A stretch of 53,612 bases of DNA from Spirochaetia bacterium (GTDB lineage: Bacteria > Spirochaetota > Leptospiria > Leptospirales > Leptonemataceae), in contig JAIOPQ010000052.1 in assembly GCA_021413825.1 (NCBI GenBank), positions 1-53,612 of the forward strand. Direction: 5' to 3'. Position 1 is the stretch's first letter. Each line of letters opens with the position of its first letter. The notes beneath the pieces were generated by a model. It did not search any database and had not been told where the DNA came from. It was given only the letters and a program-made list of their open reading frames with translations. Position numbers and translations under genes: made by a program. This document shows positions 42,017 to 50,832 of the stretch, one piece after another.

Positions 42017-42982
42017 ATGCAAAATGCACAAAAAGTCATCATCATTGGAAGCGGCCCGGCCGGTCACACAGCGGCCATTTATGCAGCGCGCGCCGGACTC
42101 ACCCCAGTAATGTACGAAGGATTCATGGCAGGCGGTGTAGCCGCAGGCGGACAGCTTACCACCACAACAGAAGTGGAGAATTTCCCGGGATTTCCGGATG
42201 GAATCACAGGCCCAGAGCTGATGGATCGTATGCGCGCTCAATCACAGAAATATGGAACTACAGTTCATACAGAAACCATCGAAAAAGTCGATTTCACCAG
42301 TCGTCCCTTCAAAGTCTACAGCCAGAACGATCCAGAAACACCTATCCTGGCTCAATCTGTGATCATCGCGACTGGCGCAACAGCCAAAACTCTTCCGATC
42401 CAGGGATTCGGTGACTACTGGCAGAAAGGTATCTCAGCCTGCGCTGTATGTGATGGTTCGCTTCCGATCTTCAAAAATGTTCCGTTATTCGTCGTGGGCG
42501 GCGGCGATTCAGCCTGTGAAGAAGCTACGTATCTGTCTCGCTTTGCCTCGCGCGTATATCTGGTCCATCGTCGCGACAAACTGCGTGCATCTACCATCAT
42601 GCAGGACCGAGTTCTCTCAAACAACAAGATCGAAATCCTCTGGAACTCTGAAATCTCAGCCGCTGCAGGCGATGGAAAGAAGCTCGGAAGCGTTACAATC
42701 CATCATCTGGACAACGGCGCAAACCAGCAACGTGATGCGGGCGGACTCTTCTTTGCAATTGGTCATAAGCCAAATACGGATGTATTCAAGGGCCTTCTTG
42801 AAATGGACGCGGATGGGTATCTGGTTACAAAACCCGGCACAGCACAAACCAACGTAGAAGGTGTATTTGCAGCAGGCGACGTTCAGGATAAACGGTATCG
42901 CCAGGCTATCACAGCGGCAGGTTCGGGCTGCATGGCAGCTCTCGAAGCAGAACGCTGGCTCGCCCTCGCTGGAATTCATTAG
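42017..42982 (+). CDS. trxB: Thioredoxin reductase
   Basis: 321 residues. FAD site [17 protein letters not shown], redox-active CAVC in [17 protein letters not shown] site [11 protein letters not shown], and the C-terminal FAD motif [14 protein letters not shown]. All as in bacterial low-Mr TrxB. It feeds electrons to thioredoxin and so to peroxiredoxin and other thiol enzymes. ATG 42017 is preferred because AAGGA lies eight bases upstream; ATG 41996 is an in-frame alternative. Divergent from the H1-tailed peroxiredoxin with about 90 bases between them. Confidence 0.96.
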   Translation: MQNAQKVIIIGSGPAGHTAAIYAARAGLTPVMYEGFMAGGVAAGGQLTTTTEVENFPGFPDGITGPELMDRMRAQSQKYGTTVHTETIEKVDFTSRPFKVYSQNDPETPILAQSVIIATGATAKTLPIQGFGDYWQKGISACAVCDGSLPIFKNVPLFVVGGGDSACEEATYLSRFASRVYLVHRRDKLRASTIMQDRVLSNNKIEILWNSEISAAAGDGKKLGSVTIHHLDNGANQQRDAGGLFFAIGHKPNTDVFKGLLEMDADGYLVTKPGTAQTNVEGVFAAGDVQDKRYRQAITAAGSGCMAALEAERWLALAGIH

Positions 42983-43005
42983 CGCCTAACGTTTCGGTGG
43001 GAATT

Positions 43006-43283
43006 TAACCGCGGAGCTAGCGGGGAGCGCAGAGTTTAAAAAACTGAACCGCACAGCACAGTCGATGAGTTGCCTGGGCGTTTGAAATGGTTGTGGGCGC
43101 CGATTTCTTCAGTCTGGGATTTTCGTGCAGAACGCTATTGGGGGATTGTATGAACCGACCCCTTCAGTGGAAGTTGATGACTCCCATGGCCTCTTTTGTG
43201 CAAATCGGACCGTGGTTTAATCTCCCCTTTGTTTTTCGTGTAAGGTTCCCTCACTCTGCGCTCATTGAGTCCTCTGCGGTTCA
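43006..43283. repeat. Dispersed inverted-repeat element, type B
   Basis: The left arm 43006-43035 (TAACCGCGGAGCTAGCGGGG and on) and right arm 43245-43283 (reverse reading TTGAACCGCAGAGGACTCAA) are inverted relatives around a centre of about 210 bases. A further AACCGCACAGCACAG word follows the left arm at 43046. The centre carries no convincing gene; a 71-codon open frame (43087-43302) lacks coding character and runs through the right arm. The remaining gap, 43284-43407, holds the palindrome and dnaA promoter region. Confidence 0.7.
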
Positions 43284-43360
43284 ACCCCGAGTCAAAATCT
43301 GAAAATCTTTCACTTGCACACTGAAGTGTAAGCCCCGATACTGTCAGGTCGCACTTTTTC

Positions 43361-43373
43361 TTATGCGACATAA
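43361..43373. promoter_or_regulatory. Palindrome TTATGnnnCATAA (perfect copy 2) before the dnaA-like gene
   Basis: TTATG-CGA-CATAA, with arms identical to 35853-35865, 35 bases before ATG 43408. A second right half (AGACATAA, 43383-43390) follows 17 bases further on, so tandem binding is possible. The half TTATG shares the TTAT start of a DnaA box; self-regulation by the DnaA-like protein is one idea, not shown. Confidence 0.5.
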
Positions 43374-43407
43374 TCACGGAAGAGACATAAGCGGATAATT
43401 GCGGGAC

Positions 43408-44640
43408 ATGGTAGTCGAAGAAAAATGGAATTCAGTTTTAACTGAACTGGCTGGAGAAATACCCGGTCCGCTATTCCGGACGCTCATTAAACCCGTTCAG
43501 ATTACGCGCACCGATGATTTACTCGAGTTACACGTTGAAGATGAACGCAAGCTAAAGCACATAACGTCCAACTATCTGGGTTCAATTGAACGGGCCTGGA
43601 AGAAGCAGGTGTCAGCAGGTAGAATTCGCCTGCTACTTGCGGTGAAGTCTCCAGAGCCGGCCGCAGATTCAGATGCATCCCTGGAATCATTGGGAGAAAA
43701 AGCAAATTTCCGGCGTGAAAGGGTTGCTCCTTTTGTTCCGCATCCTCGCAACGCAGAGGCGATTAAGAGTCTCCTCGACCTGCGCCTTCCCGCGAGGCTT
43801 ATTTTCTTGCGTGGCGATGTGTCGTCAGGCAAGAGTCATTTACTCAAGCAGCTTCAAAACAAAGCGCAGCTTGCTGGATGGAAAACGGAATATACTACGC
43901 TTGAAAGTTTTATAACTGAATTTGCCCTGGCATGCAAAACAAAGGCCACGGCCGATTTCCGCACAAATCTAAAAAATCAAAAACTTCTGCTTATAGACGA
44001 TTTGCAATTTATCAAATCTGGGGCAAAACAAACCCAGGAAGAACTGCGGCACCTGGTTGAGCATTGCATTTCACGTGGGAACACAATCGTATTCGCATCT
44101 GATCGTGATCACTCGGCATTGCCTTTGCGCGAAGATCTGGCCTCACGCTTTGCAGGGGCCTATTCGCTTGAACTTCTGGCTCCAGATGAAGCCACCAGGC
44201 TTGCGATCGCGGAAGTTCAGACAATGGAGCTTGGGATTCCATTCGATTCGATGGTTCAGCGCATTGCCAATCGCATAACAGACGTGCGGCGACTAAAGAG
44301 TGCGCTGAGTGCTCTGGCAAATGGCCAATCGGTTGACATCGGACTTGGACCGGTGCGCCCGGAGGAAGTTGTAGAAAAGACGGCCAGGGTGCTTGGAATC
44401 CCTGCTGCGCATATCATGGGGCCAGGTCGAGAAAAACGCGTCGCATATGCCAGGCACCTGGCAATGTATATCTGCCACTGCCATCTGGACTTGAGTCTGA
44501 TTCAGATTGCAAATGCGTTTGGAAGAAAGCACCATACAGCCGTGCTATACGCCATTGACCGCGCCCGGGAGCAACTTGAGCTGGATTTGTTCTATTCGGA
44601 GCACTTACAGAGCATCATTTCTGCTCTGAGACTTCGTTGA
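43408..44640 (+). CDS. Divergent DnaA-family replication initiator
   Basis: About 410 residues, all DnaA parts: domain I (1-80), a very short linker (80-105), AAA+ domain (about 110-290) with Walker A GDVSSGKSHLL (136-146), Walker B LLLIDDLQF (193-201) and the arginine-finger box LREDLASRF, and domain IV with KRVAYARHLAMYICHCHLDLS and GRKHHTAVLYAI. Departures: the usual F-V-x-G-x-x-N-x-x-A box is FVPHPRNAEA, Walker A ends in Ser, and the DNA-reading motif DHTT is HHTA. dnaN, recF and gyrB are not adjacent. It may be the only DnaA or a second, specialised copy. TTG 43399 is also in frame. Confidence 0.88.
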   Translation: MVVEEKWNSVLTELAGEIPGPLFRTLIKPVQITRTDDLLELHVEDERKLKHITSNYLGSIERAWKKQVSAGRIRLLLAVKSPEPAADSDASLESLGEKANFRRERVAPFVPHPRNAEAIKSLLDLRLPARLIFLRGDVSSGKSHLLKQLQNKAQLAGWKTEYTTLESFITEFALACKTKATADFRTNLKNQKLLLIDDLQFIKSGAKQTQEELRHLVEHCISRGNTIVFASDRDHSALPLREDLASRFAGAYSLELLAPDEATRLAIAEVQTMELGIPFDSMVQRIANRITDVRRLKSALSALANGQSVDIGLGPVRPEEVVEKTARVLGIPAAHIMGPGREKRVAYARHLAMYICHCHLDLSLIQIANAFGRKHHTAVLYAIDRAREQLELDLFYSEHLQSIISALRLR

Positions 44641-44667
44641 GTTTTTTTAGGTCCGGCCGATGATGGT

Positions 44668-45186
44668 ATGGTGAAACTATGGAAGTTATTTCATAAAAAC
44701 GGAAAGGTTGAATCGACCGGCGCTTTCAGAAATGATGCGCGCACTGGAATCTGGGTATTCTACGATACTGAAAGCAAGAAAAGCGGCGAAGGTGAATACC
44801 GCGCGGGAATGAAAGAAGGACCCTGGGTCTTCTACTATGGGAGCGGACAGATTTCGAGCAAGGGATCGTATCGCTCAAACGAAGCTACAGGTTTCTGGGA
44901 ATACTATTTTCAGCGCGGCCAACCATTTCAATCGGGTAATTTTCAATCGGATGTGCGAATCGGCACCTGGAATGTTTGTGTCAGTCCATCGGGTCCATGT
45001 GGAAAGGAAGTCTACAACACAGGCCTAACATCTGGAGCACCGCGCGTTTCTGGTTTGAATCCGGCGCAGATGCCTTCTCAGGACATCAAGACCGGGCGAA
45101 CCAACCCTGGGGCATTTCTGGATTCCATGGAAGGAGAAGTTCCGGACAAAGTTCCCTCTTCATTGAAAGGTACCTGGAACGACTAA
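44668..45186 (+). CDS. MORN-variant (YwqK-like) repeat protein
   Basis: 172 residues. Four repeats of about 23 residues occupy 1-110, each with the pattern hy-x-NGK-h-x-x-x-G-x-a-x-x-x-x-x-G-x-W-x-F-Y (FHKNGKVESTGAFRNDARTG, YGSGQISSKGSYRSNEATG). This is the MORN_2 motif found in YwqK-like proteins. The C-terminal ~60 residues look disordered. No signal peptide is evident. Lies 27 bases after the DnaA gene and may share its transcript. Its role is unknown. Confidence 0.8.
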   Translation: MVKLWKLFHKNGKVESTGAFRNDARTGIWVFYDTESKKSGEGEYRAGMKEGPWVFYYGSGQISSKGSYRSNEATGFWEYYFQRGQPFQSGNFQSDVRIGTWNVCVSPSGPCGKEVYNTGLTSGAPRVSGLNPAQMPSQDIKTGRTNPGAFLDSMEGEVPDKVPSSLKGTWND

Positions 45187-45235
45187 GCGTTTTCTTTTTT
45201 GTTGCGTACCAACCTGATCCTAACACCGTGAACCG

Positions 45236-46171
45236 GTGGATTTTCCCCATCTTCATATCCTTGATGCAGACCAGTTCAGTCGCGTCGACCTTGAGAACGT
45301 CCTGACCGGAACAGCGCGAATCGAAAAACTCCTGGGTGCAAACAAGGCATTCGGTCTACTCGATGGAAAAATTCTGGCATCACTCTTCTTCGAGTCTTCC
45401 ACTCGCACGCGGCTTAGCTTTGAAACAGCGATGAATCGTCTGGGCGGTCGCGTAATTACAACCGTAGGATTTCAATTCTCTTCTATTAGTAAGGGTGAAA
45501 CGCTCTACGACACAATGAAGATGATTGAAGCGTACGCCGACATTGCAGTCATTCGCCATCCAGTGGAAGGTTCAAGCCGGATCGCTGCTGGAGCCGTTTC
45601 AATTCCAGTTATCAATGCTGGCGATGGAATCGGTCAGCATCCAACGCAGGCTCTGCTGGATCTGTATACGATCTTCAAAGAGAAGAATGCTGTGGAAGGG
45701 TTGCGAATTGGATTCGTGGGCGATCTGAAATATGGACGCACAATTCATAGCCTGATCAAAATGCTCAGACATTACAATGTTGAAATTGTTCTCATCTCTC
45801 CGGTTGATCTTGCACTTCCAGAATCTTATCGGAAAGAATTGCGCCGTGAAAATGTGAAATTCGAAGAAACGGAGGATATCAAAGCCCTCTGGGACTGTGA
45901 TGTTGCGTATATCACGCGAATTCAGGAAGAACGGTTTGCAGATCGTGCTGAATTTGAACGACTCAAAGACAGTTATACGATCAATCGAGCCTTCTTACTT
46001 GGGTCACGTAAACCCACGACCATTCTCCATCCCTTACCGCGCGTTGCTGAACTCTCGACAGACGTAGATGACATGCCAACTGCGGCCTATTTCCGACAGG
46101 CAGCTTACGGCGTTGCAGTCCGAATGGCACTGCTCATGCTTTGCTTGAAACAAGAAATTCCTGCAATCTGA
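45236..46171 (+). CDS. pyrB: Aspartate carbamoyltransferase catalytic chain
   Basis: 311 residues. Condenses carbamoyl phosphate with aspartate, the first committed step of pyrimidine synthesis. The carbamoyl-phosphate loop [13 protein letters not shown], the 80s-type loop [23 protein letters not shown] and [15 protein letters not shown] are all present. GTG 45236 is the start; there is no in-frame ATG nearby. The regulatory chain pyrI is not here. It uses the product of CarB, encoded 18 kb upstream. Confidence 0.97.
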   Translation: MDFPHLHILDADQFSRVDLENVLTGTARIEKLLGANKAFGLLDGKILASLFFESSTRTRLSFETAMNRLGGRVITTVGFQFSSISKGETLYDTMKMIEAYADIAVIRHPVEGSSRIAAGAVSIPVINAGDGIGQHPTQALLDLYTIFKEKNAVEGLRIGFVGDLKYGRTIHSLIKMLRHYNVEIVLISPVDLALPESYRKELRRENVKFEETEDIKALWDCDVAYITRIQEERFADRAEFERLKDSYTINRAFLLGSRKPTTILHPLPRVAELSTDVDDMPTAAYFRQAAYGVAVRMALLMLCLKQEIPAI

Positions 46172-46199
46172 ACCCAACCAGAATCACGATTCGTTTATC

Positions 46200-46295
46200 T
46201 CAGCATTGCCAATTCGCAATCATGGCTTCCCGGATCGCTTCGATCTCCTCAGAATCGTCGTCACTCTCGGACTCATCATAAGACTTTGAATACAT
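46200..46295 (-). CDS. Possible small acidic protein (31 residues)
   Basis: ATG 46295 with GGGAG about eight bases upstream opens a 31-codon frame. The product begins MYSKSYDESESDDDSEEIEA and is very acidic, ending in an aliphatic/Trp helix. The good ribosome-binding site and biased composition suggest a real small gene, although no family is recognised. It lies in the 358-base gap after pyrB on the opposite strand. Confidence 0.45.
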   Translation of the reverse strand: MYSKSYDESESDDDSEEIEAIREAMIANWQC

Positions 46296-46529
46296 AATAT
46301 TTCTCCCGCCTGGTAATTCATAACATCAGTAACGTAATCGAGTCTAGATTTTATTTTCCGCTCCCGCGAAATTCTGAGAAAAACAAGTGAGAAACATCCG
46401 AAAAAGTTGGAATTTCCTGGGTTTTGTTGGACTTTTACAGATCGGCCGATTTACCGTACGCGTTCAAAAACAATTCTGAGCATCGTCGCTTAACGTCTTA
46501 AGTTCTTTCGGTCGCTTGTAACCGCAATA
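46296..46529. other. Intergenic stretch with no gene seen
   Basis: The remainder of the gap between pyrB and the TPR gene. It is somewhat A/T-rich. I see no open frame with coding character, no clear hairpin and no copy of the dispersed repeats. It may hold the promoter of the small acidic reading frame. Confidence 0.5.
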
Positions 46530-47174
46530 CTACATCAAGTCTTTGAGATGATCCAGAATCACTGTATTTTCAGGTGACCGGCTGAGTGCTTTTAGGAATG
46601 CCTTCCTGGCGCGTTCGCGATCCCCACTTTTCAGTAATAGCATGCCAAGCGAATCCAGGTAAGCAGGATGATCGGGTTTGCTTGTAACAGCCTGTTTGAG
46701 ATGTTCGAGTGCTTCACCGAATTGCTCTTTTTTTCCTTGAACTGCAAGCAGGTATCCAAGGGAATTTCTGCTATTGTTGTTGCCCGGGTCAATGTCAAGA
46801 ATTCGTCTGTGGGTTTGAATGGCATCTTCCGTTCGTGCGGTTTTTTCCTGCACATGGGCCAGCATTCCAAGCAGAGTTGCATTGGTTGGATCCATTTGCA
46901 TCCGCTCCTTCAGCAGTATTTCTGCCTCAAGAAGTTCTCCATCCTGGACCAAACAGAATATACGCAGCGATTGAACTGCAGCAATTTCCACATAGTCTGG
47001 ATATTGTTTTACCAGGTCTGCAAGGAATCCTGCAGCCGTTCTGAAATTTTCAATTAGATAGTAGCAGACGCCCAGTTCATGAAGCTCAATCGGCCCACTT
47101 CTTCCATCCTGGATCATTTGTTTCAATGACAGGATTCGCTCCAATACCTGTTTTTCGCGCATTTCTTGATTCAT
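46530..47174 (-). CDS. Tetratricopeptide-repeat protein
   Basis: 214 residues, cytoplasmic by appearance. Five to six TPR units cover residues 30-205; LLGMLAHVQEKTARTEDAIQ and YLDSLGMLLLKSGDRERARK show the pattern of W/L-G-Y-A-F-A-P positions. A protein-interaction scaffold. ATG 47174 is chosen because it overlaps the surE stop (ATGA); the longer frame is discarded. The fourth and last gene of the sppA-yip1-surE-TPR operon. Confidence 0.85.
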   Translation of the reverse strand: MNQEMREKQVLERILSLKQMIQDGRSGPIELHELGVCYYLIENFRTAAGFLADLVKQYPDYVEIAAVQSLRIFCLVQDGELLEAEILLKERMQMDPTNATLLGMLAHVQEKTARTEDAIQTHRRILDIDPGNNNSRNSLGYLLAVQGKKEQFGEALEHLKQAVTSKPDHPAYLDSLGMLLLKSGDRERARKAFLKALSRSPENTVILDHLKDLM

Positions 47175-47899
47175 GGATTCATCTGCATTGTAGTTGCTGT
47201 AGTATCTAAACTGAGTCGTGTTATTGAAATTAATCCGTCTTCGAATGCGCGACAATCAGAGTCAGGATCATCATGCCAACCCATCTCGCTTTCAAACAAT
47301 CGATACAGTTTTCCTTCCACTCCTTCTTCAAGAAGTTCGTATGCATCTTTATAAATTCTTCGGCCTTGCCTGGTCCATTTCACTGGTGGGTATGCGCCGT
47401 TGCCCGAATCTTGCGGGTAGTTTACATTCCAGACCACACGCGGAGAAAACTCGTCTATATTCTGCGCAAGCCACTCAGCCAGCCAGCGAGCAGGTTTTCT
47501 GAAATCCCCATCGTGTGGCCTAATAGGAGCACTCATTGCAATGGATTTCTTTCCGTGCAATGCCGCATGACGGGCCGCCCCAACGGTTCCGCTATAGTGC
47601 ACGTCATCACCCAGGTTTACGCCATGATTGATTCCAGAAATCACAAGATCAAAATTGGGAAAATCAGACGTGAAGAGTGCTAAATTTACACAGTCCGTAG
47701 GATAGCCATTGACTGTGAACTTTCTAGGTGCGATTTCTTTAAGCAACAACCGTTCGCGCAAGCTCAAGGCCTGAGAAGTTGCGCTTCGCTCACGATCCGG
47801 GGCAATGCACCATATCTCACCGAACGACGCAAATGCCTGCTCAAGGTGCAACAGTCCGTTTGTAAAAAGGCCGTCATCGTTGGTAATTAGAACCTTCAT
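47171..47899 (-). CDS. surE: 5'-nucleotidase SurE
   Basis: 242 residues. A survival-protein nucleotidase with broad nucleoside monophosphate activity. It has the N-terminal NDDG metal site (ITNDDGLFTNGL), SGINHGVNLGDDVHYSGTV and the PDRERSATS loop. The ATG at 47899 (not the TTG three bases before) is the start; the stop of the upstream membrane gene touches it (TGATG). Downstream it overlaps the TPR gene by ATGA. Confidence 0.94.
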   Translation of the reverse strand: MKVLITNDDGLFTNGLLHLEQAFASFGEIWCIAPDRERSATSQALSLRERLLLKEIAPRKFTVNGYPTDCVNLALFTSDFPNFDLVISGINHGVNLGDDVHYSGTVGAARHAALHGKKSIAMSAPIRPHDGDFRKPARWLAEWLAQNIDEFSPRVVWNVNYPQDSGNGAYPPVKWTRQGRRIYKDAYELLEEGVEGKLYRLFESEMGWHDDPDSDCRAFEDGLISITRLSLDTTATTMQMNP

Positions 47900-48492
47900 C
47901 AAACGTTTGAAACTATCTTTACTAGCAATAGCCCGAACACCAGTACAGGAAGTCCCAAAATAGCGCCTAACGACATCGCAATCGAGCGCACAACATCCCG
48001 CAAGGGCATTTCATAAAGGAACTGAATGGATTTGACCAGATTAAATATTACCCACAGGTAGAGTAGGATTCCAAATACAAGAGCAACAACCTTTGGAATC
48101 GGTGTGATGCGGGCAATCACGGCAGCTGGAAACACAAACGCCAGTGGCAAAAGTGAAAATATTGCAATGCGAAACACATCGCGCGATCTACCAGCTTTCT
48201 CAGGACGCTTCGCATGCATCATGGCATCCACGATTGCACCTGTAATAAACGCAATTACCAGAAATAACACGGCCTGCAAGAGAGTGTGAAATAATATGGA
48301 AAATAAGAAAACGCTTTCATAGTAATCGCGCAGAAGATACGCACCCGTTGCAATGGATGCGGAAGGAAGGATTGCAGCAATCAACCAGTGTGGCGTGCCC
48401 ACGGCTCCACCGCGCAGTATTGCAGGCAATTCTTCCGGTTTATAAAGCGTGCTGCTCGTCACATCAACGAGCGTCAGAAACCAGGCTTTCAT
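47899..48492 (-). CDS. Yip1-type multi-pass membrane protein
   Basis: 197 residues with five hydrophobic stretches (about 38-58, 63-87, 105-127, 132-155, 170-195). The arrangement and N-terminal YKPEELPAILRGG, with a soluble start before the first helix, resemble the YIP1/DUF1282-type proteins found in many bacteria. The function is unknown. Translationally coupled to sppA (ATGA overlap) and surE. Confidence 0.6.
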   Translation of the reverse strand: MKAWFLTLVDVTSSTLYKPEELPAILRGGAVGTPHWLIAAILPSASIATGAYLLRDYYESVFLFSILFHTLLQAVLFLVIAFITGAIVDAMMHAKRPEKAGRSRDVFRIAIFSLLPLAFVFPAAVIARITPIPKVVALVFGILLYLWVIFNLVKSIQFLYEMPLRDVVRSIAMSLGAILGLPVLVFGLLLVKIVSNV

Positions 48493-49454
48493 TTCAAAAG
48501 CTCACGCGCAGAAAAGAGATTGCTGATTTCACCTGCATCCGGATACAAATAGTACGCGCGTCCGGTCAAAGCTGGCATAAATACTTTCTCGCTTGCAGAG
48601 AAGCCCGCGAACATTTCTTCCCAGAATTCCTTACGTGGCTTCAAGATTGGAAGGTCGTCTTTGGTTTTGAGTTCTGCTCGCATGCTGGCCAGGGCTTCGT
48701 CCTGACCTCCAAAATCGTCTATCATCTGCTCCTGCTTTGCCTGCACACCTGAGTAAACGCGCCCTTCTGCCCATTTACGAACATTAGCCTCGGGCTGCTT
48801 CCTTCCCTCAGAAACATCTGCAATGAATTGTTCGTATGCATCATCAGCAATCTTCTGGTGCATGAGACGCTCTTCTTCCGTCATACTACGGAATGGATAC
48901 GATGAGTCCTTTAAGCGGCCGCTCTTTATAACAGTTACAGCTACACCAATCTTTCTAAGTAGTTCGTCAGCGTTCGCATGGATCATAATTACACCAATCG
49001 ATCCTATGATCGCGCCGCGATATCCGTGAATCTTATTGGCTGTGGCTGCCAGGTAATAACCGCCAGACGCGGCAATATCTGTGACATAGGCAACGATGGG
49101 CTTTTGTTTTCTAAAATGCATGAGTGCATCGTAGATTTGCTTTGTGGGACCGACTCCGCCGCCTGGACTATTTATAGATAGAATTATGCCACGAATGGCA
49201 GGGTCGCTTTCTGCTTGTTTAATGCGTTCAACTATACGATCCGCTCCTGGTCGGCCCGGTCCACCCCAGCCCGATTCGATGGGTCCGTGAACTTCAATGA
49301 GGGCTACGCCCGCTGTGCCAGCGCTAAAAAGAGCTCCCGTAGGTGGCGCAAAATCCTGGGATTTTCTGGCCGCTCCTATCTGGAAAAGACCCACAATCAA
49401 GGAAACAGCGGAGATTGCAAGGGCCAGGGCAGCAACTAAACGAGATCGATCCAT
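48489..49454 (-). CDS. sppA: Signal peptide peptidase SppA (short form)
   Basis: 321 residues. One N-terminal membrane anchor (LVAALALAISAVSLIVGLF), then a Clp-like serine peptidase domain: SINSPGGGV, the nucleophile Ser in TDIAASGGYYLA and the general-base Lys in KSGRLKDSSYPFR. The short (about 36 kDa) form works as an octamer that digests cleaved signal peptides in the membrane. First gene of its operon, divergent from the gene at 49615. Confidence 0.93.
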   Translation of the reverse strand: MDRSRLVAALALAISAVSLIVGLFQIGAARKSQDFAPPTGALFSAGTAGVALIEVHGPIESGWGGPGRPGADRIVERIKQAESDPAIRGIILSINSPGGGVGPTKQIYDALMHFRKQKPIVAYVTDIAASGGYYLAATANKIHGYRGAIIGSIGVIMIHANADELLRKIGVAVTVIKSGRLKDSSYPFRSMTEEERLMHQKIADDAYEQFIADVSEGRKQPEANVRKWAEGRVYSGVQAKQEQMIDDFGGQDEALASMRAELKTKDDLPILKPRKEFWEEMFAGFSASEKVFMPALTGRAYYLYPDAGEISNLFSARELLK

Positions 49455-49614
49455 ATCATCCAGGGAATTTCTTAAAACCTGGCGGTGAAGAAAAATTTAA
49501 ATCCGACGGAGTCAAAAAGGACTGTAGAGAACGGCCCCGGCGCTCGAAAAAGTAAGTAGACCCATAGAACCGTTTATGGTCGTTAGTGACATAATTCCAT
49601 TATAGAGACAAATT

Positions 49615-50106
49615 ATGCAAATTTCAGGAAAACACCTTCTAAGCTCAGCAGAAACCCTTCTCCGTGAAAAACGTGAGGAACGTTCGCAGTCCAGGCCAGA
49701 ATCGGGCTCCCAGGCAAGGGAAGCTGCGTCATTTGTTCAGCCTGCTGCTCTGCATGGTCGTCTGATGCAAATTCAGGGGTCCCTGGCTGGAATGCAGAAT
49801 GAATACAGCCGCGAACAGGCTCGTCTGGCCTTTCTGGCCGAGCCTGATTCAATCGCCGTAGAAAAGCCTGTGTTTGACGGTAAGGCTCTCTTCCCGGAAA
49901 CAGACCTGACTGGACTGAAAGACAAGGTCCAATCTAGAATGGAAGTCCTGAATAAAAACCTGCGCACCCTTCAAGTGGAAATGGAAAATCTAGTGGCCCT
50001 GGGCGCACCAACGCATGATAGCGATCTGGATGCGCGAGCCCTGCTTTCGCGTGGTGGGCTCAATCATGTCGATCCAGACCGAGTTTCTCGTCTGACTCGA
50101 AGCTGA
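49615..50106 (+). CDS. Hypothetical helical protein
   Basis: 163 residues, no signal, no membrane helix. Two long amphipathic helical segments (about 45-75 and 100-130) around a Pro-rich joint suggest a small coiled-coil protein. No family recognised. The stop codon is directly followed by the GTG of yggS, so they are likely co-transcribed. A near copy of the operator-like motif (GACATAAT, 49588-49595) lies 20-27 bases upstream. Confidence 0.7.
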   Translation: MQISGKHLLSSAETLLREKREERSQSRPESGSQAREAASFVQPAALHGRLMQIQGSLAGMQNEYSREQARLAFLAEPDSIAVEKPVFDGKALFPETDLTGLKDKVQSRMEVLNKNLRTLQVEMENLVALGAPTHDSDLDARALLSRGGLNHVDPDRVSRLTRS

Positions 50107-50784
50107 GTGTCTGTAGAGCAGCTTGAAGCGCTGAAGAATCGCTTAGCGGTTCTTGGGCATAGAGACACGCGGCTAATTGCTGTGTCCAAAACTCATCCCG
50201 CGTCAAAGATAACCGAGCTCATACGCGCAGGACATAGAGACTTCGGTGAGAATCGTGTAAACGAGGCCAGAGACAAATTCCCACAGATTGATCTAACCGG
50301 TATCCCGCCTGGCTCTTCTCCCATCTATCACCATATAGGGCCTCTGCAATCTGGTGCTGCACGGCAAGTAGCTGGATTATTTGGCTACGCGCATGGCGCA
50401 TCTTCGCGTTCTGCGATCGAGGCCCTCGCTCGGGCTTGCAGGGCTCGCCTGGAAAAGGACAGCCAGTTCGCTGGTATGCGCTATTTAATCCAGGTGGATT
50501 TGACCGGGGAAGAATCCAAGCTTGGCGGAATGGCAAGGGAAGTCCTGCTCGCTGAGCCTCCCCATTCGAGTGAAGCGCTGAAATTCGTCGGTTTAATGAC
50601 GATGGGTCCATCTGACGGAGACCCCGGGCGAACCAGGCTGGCCTTCCAGGAGCTGCGTCGCATTCGGGATACGAGCTTTCCCGGTGCAGAACTTTCCATG
50701 GGAATGTCCGGCGATTTTGAAATTGCACTCGAAGAAGGCTCGACTATGATTCGCGTGGGCTCGCTGATCTTTGGATCAAGATGA
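50107..50784 (+). CDS. YggS/PLPBP pyridoxal-phosphate homeostasis protein
   Basis: 225 residues, TIM-barrel PLP carrier protein. PLP-binding Lys in LIAVSKTHPASKI, GENRVNEARDK, HHIGPLQSG, and the phosphate-binding SMGMSGDFEIALEEGSTMIRVGSLIFG near the end. Thought to buffer PLP and amino-acid/keto-acid balance. The GTG start abuts the upstream stop. No ProC/SepF genes follow, in contrast with many bacteria. Confidence 0.9.
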   Translation: MSVEQLEALKNRLAVLGHRDTRLIAVSKTHPASKITELIRAGHRDFGENRVNEARDKFPQIDLTGIPPGSSPIYHHIGPLQSGAARQVAGLFGYAHGASSRSAIEALARACRARLEKDSQFAGMRYLIQVDLTGEESKLGGMAREVLLAEPPHSSEALKFVGLMTMGPSDGDPGRTRLAFQELRRIRDTSFPGAELSMGMSGDFEIALEEGSTMIRVGSLIFGSR

Positions 50785-50832
50785 TTTTTTTCCTCGCACA
50801 GAATCAAATCCTGGAAAAACTGAGATTTTTAC

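Noticed and set aside
43087..43302. A 71-codon open frame between trxB and the dnaA-like gene
   Set aside because: It overlaps the right arm of a repeat element, lacks a ribosome site, and its composition looks random.
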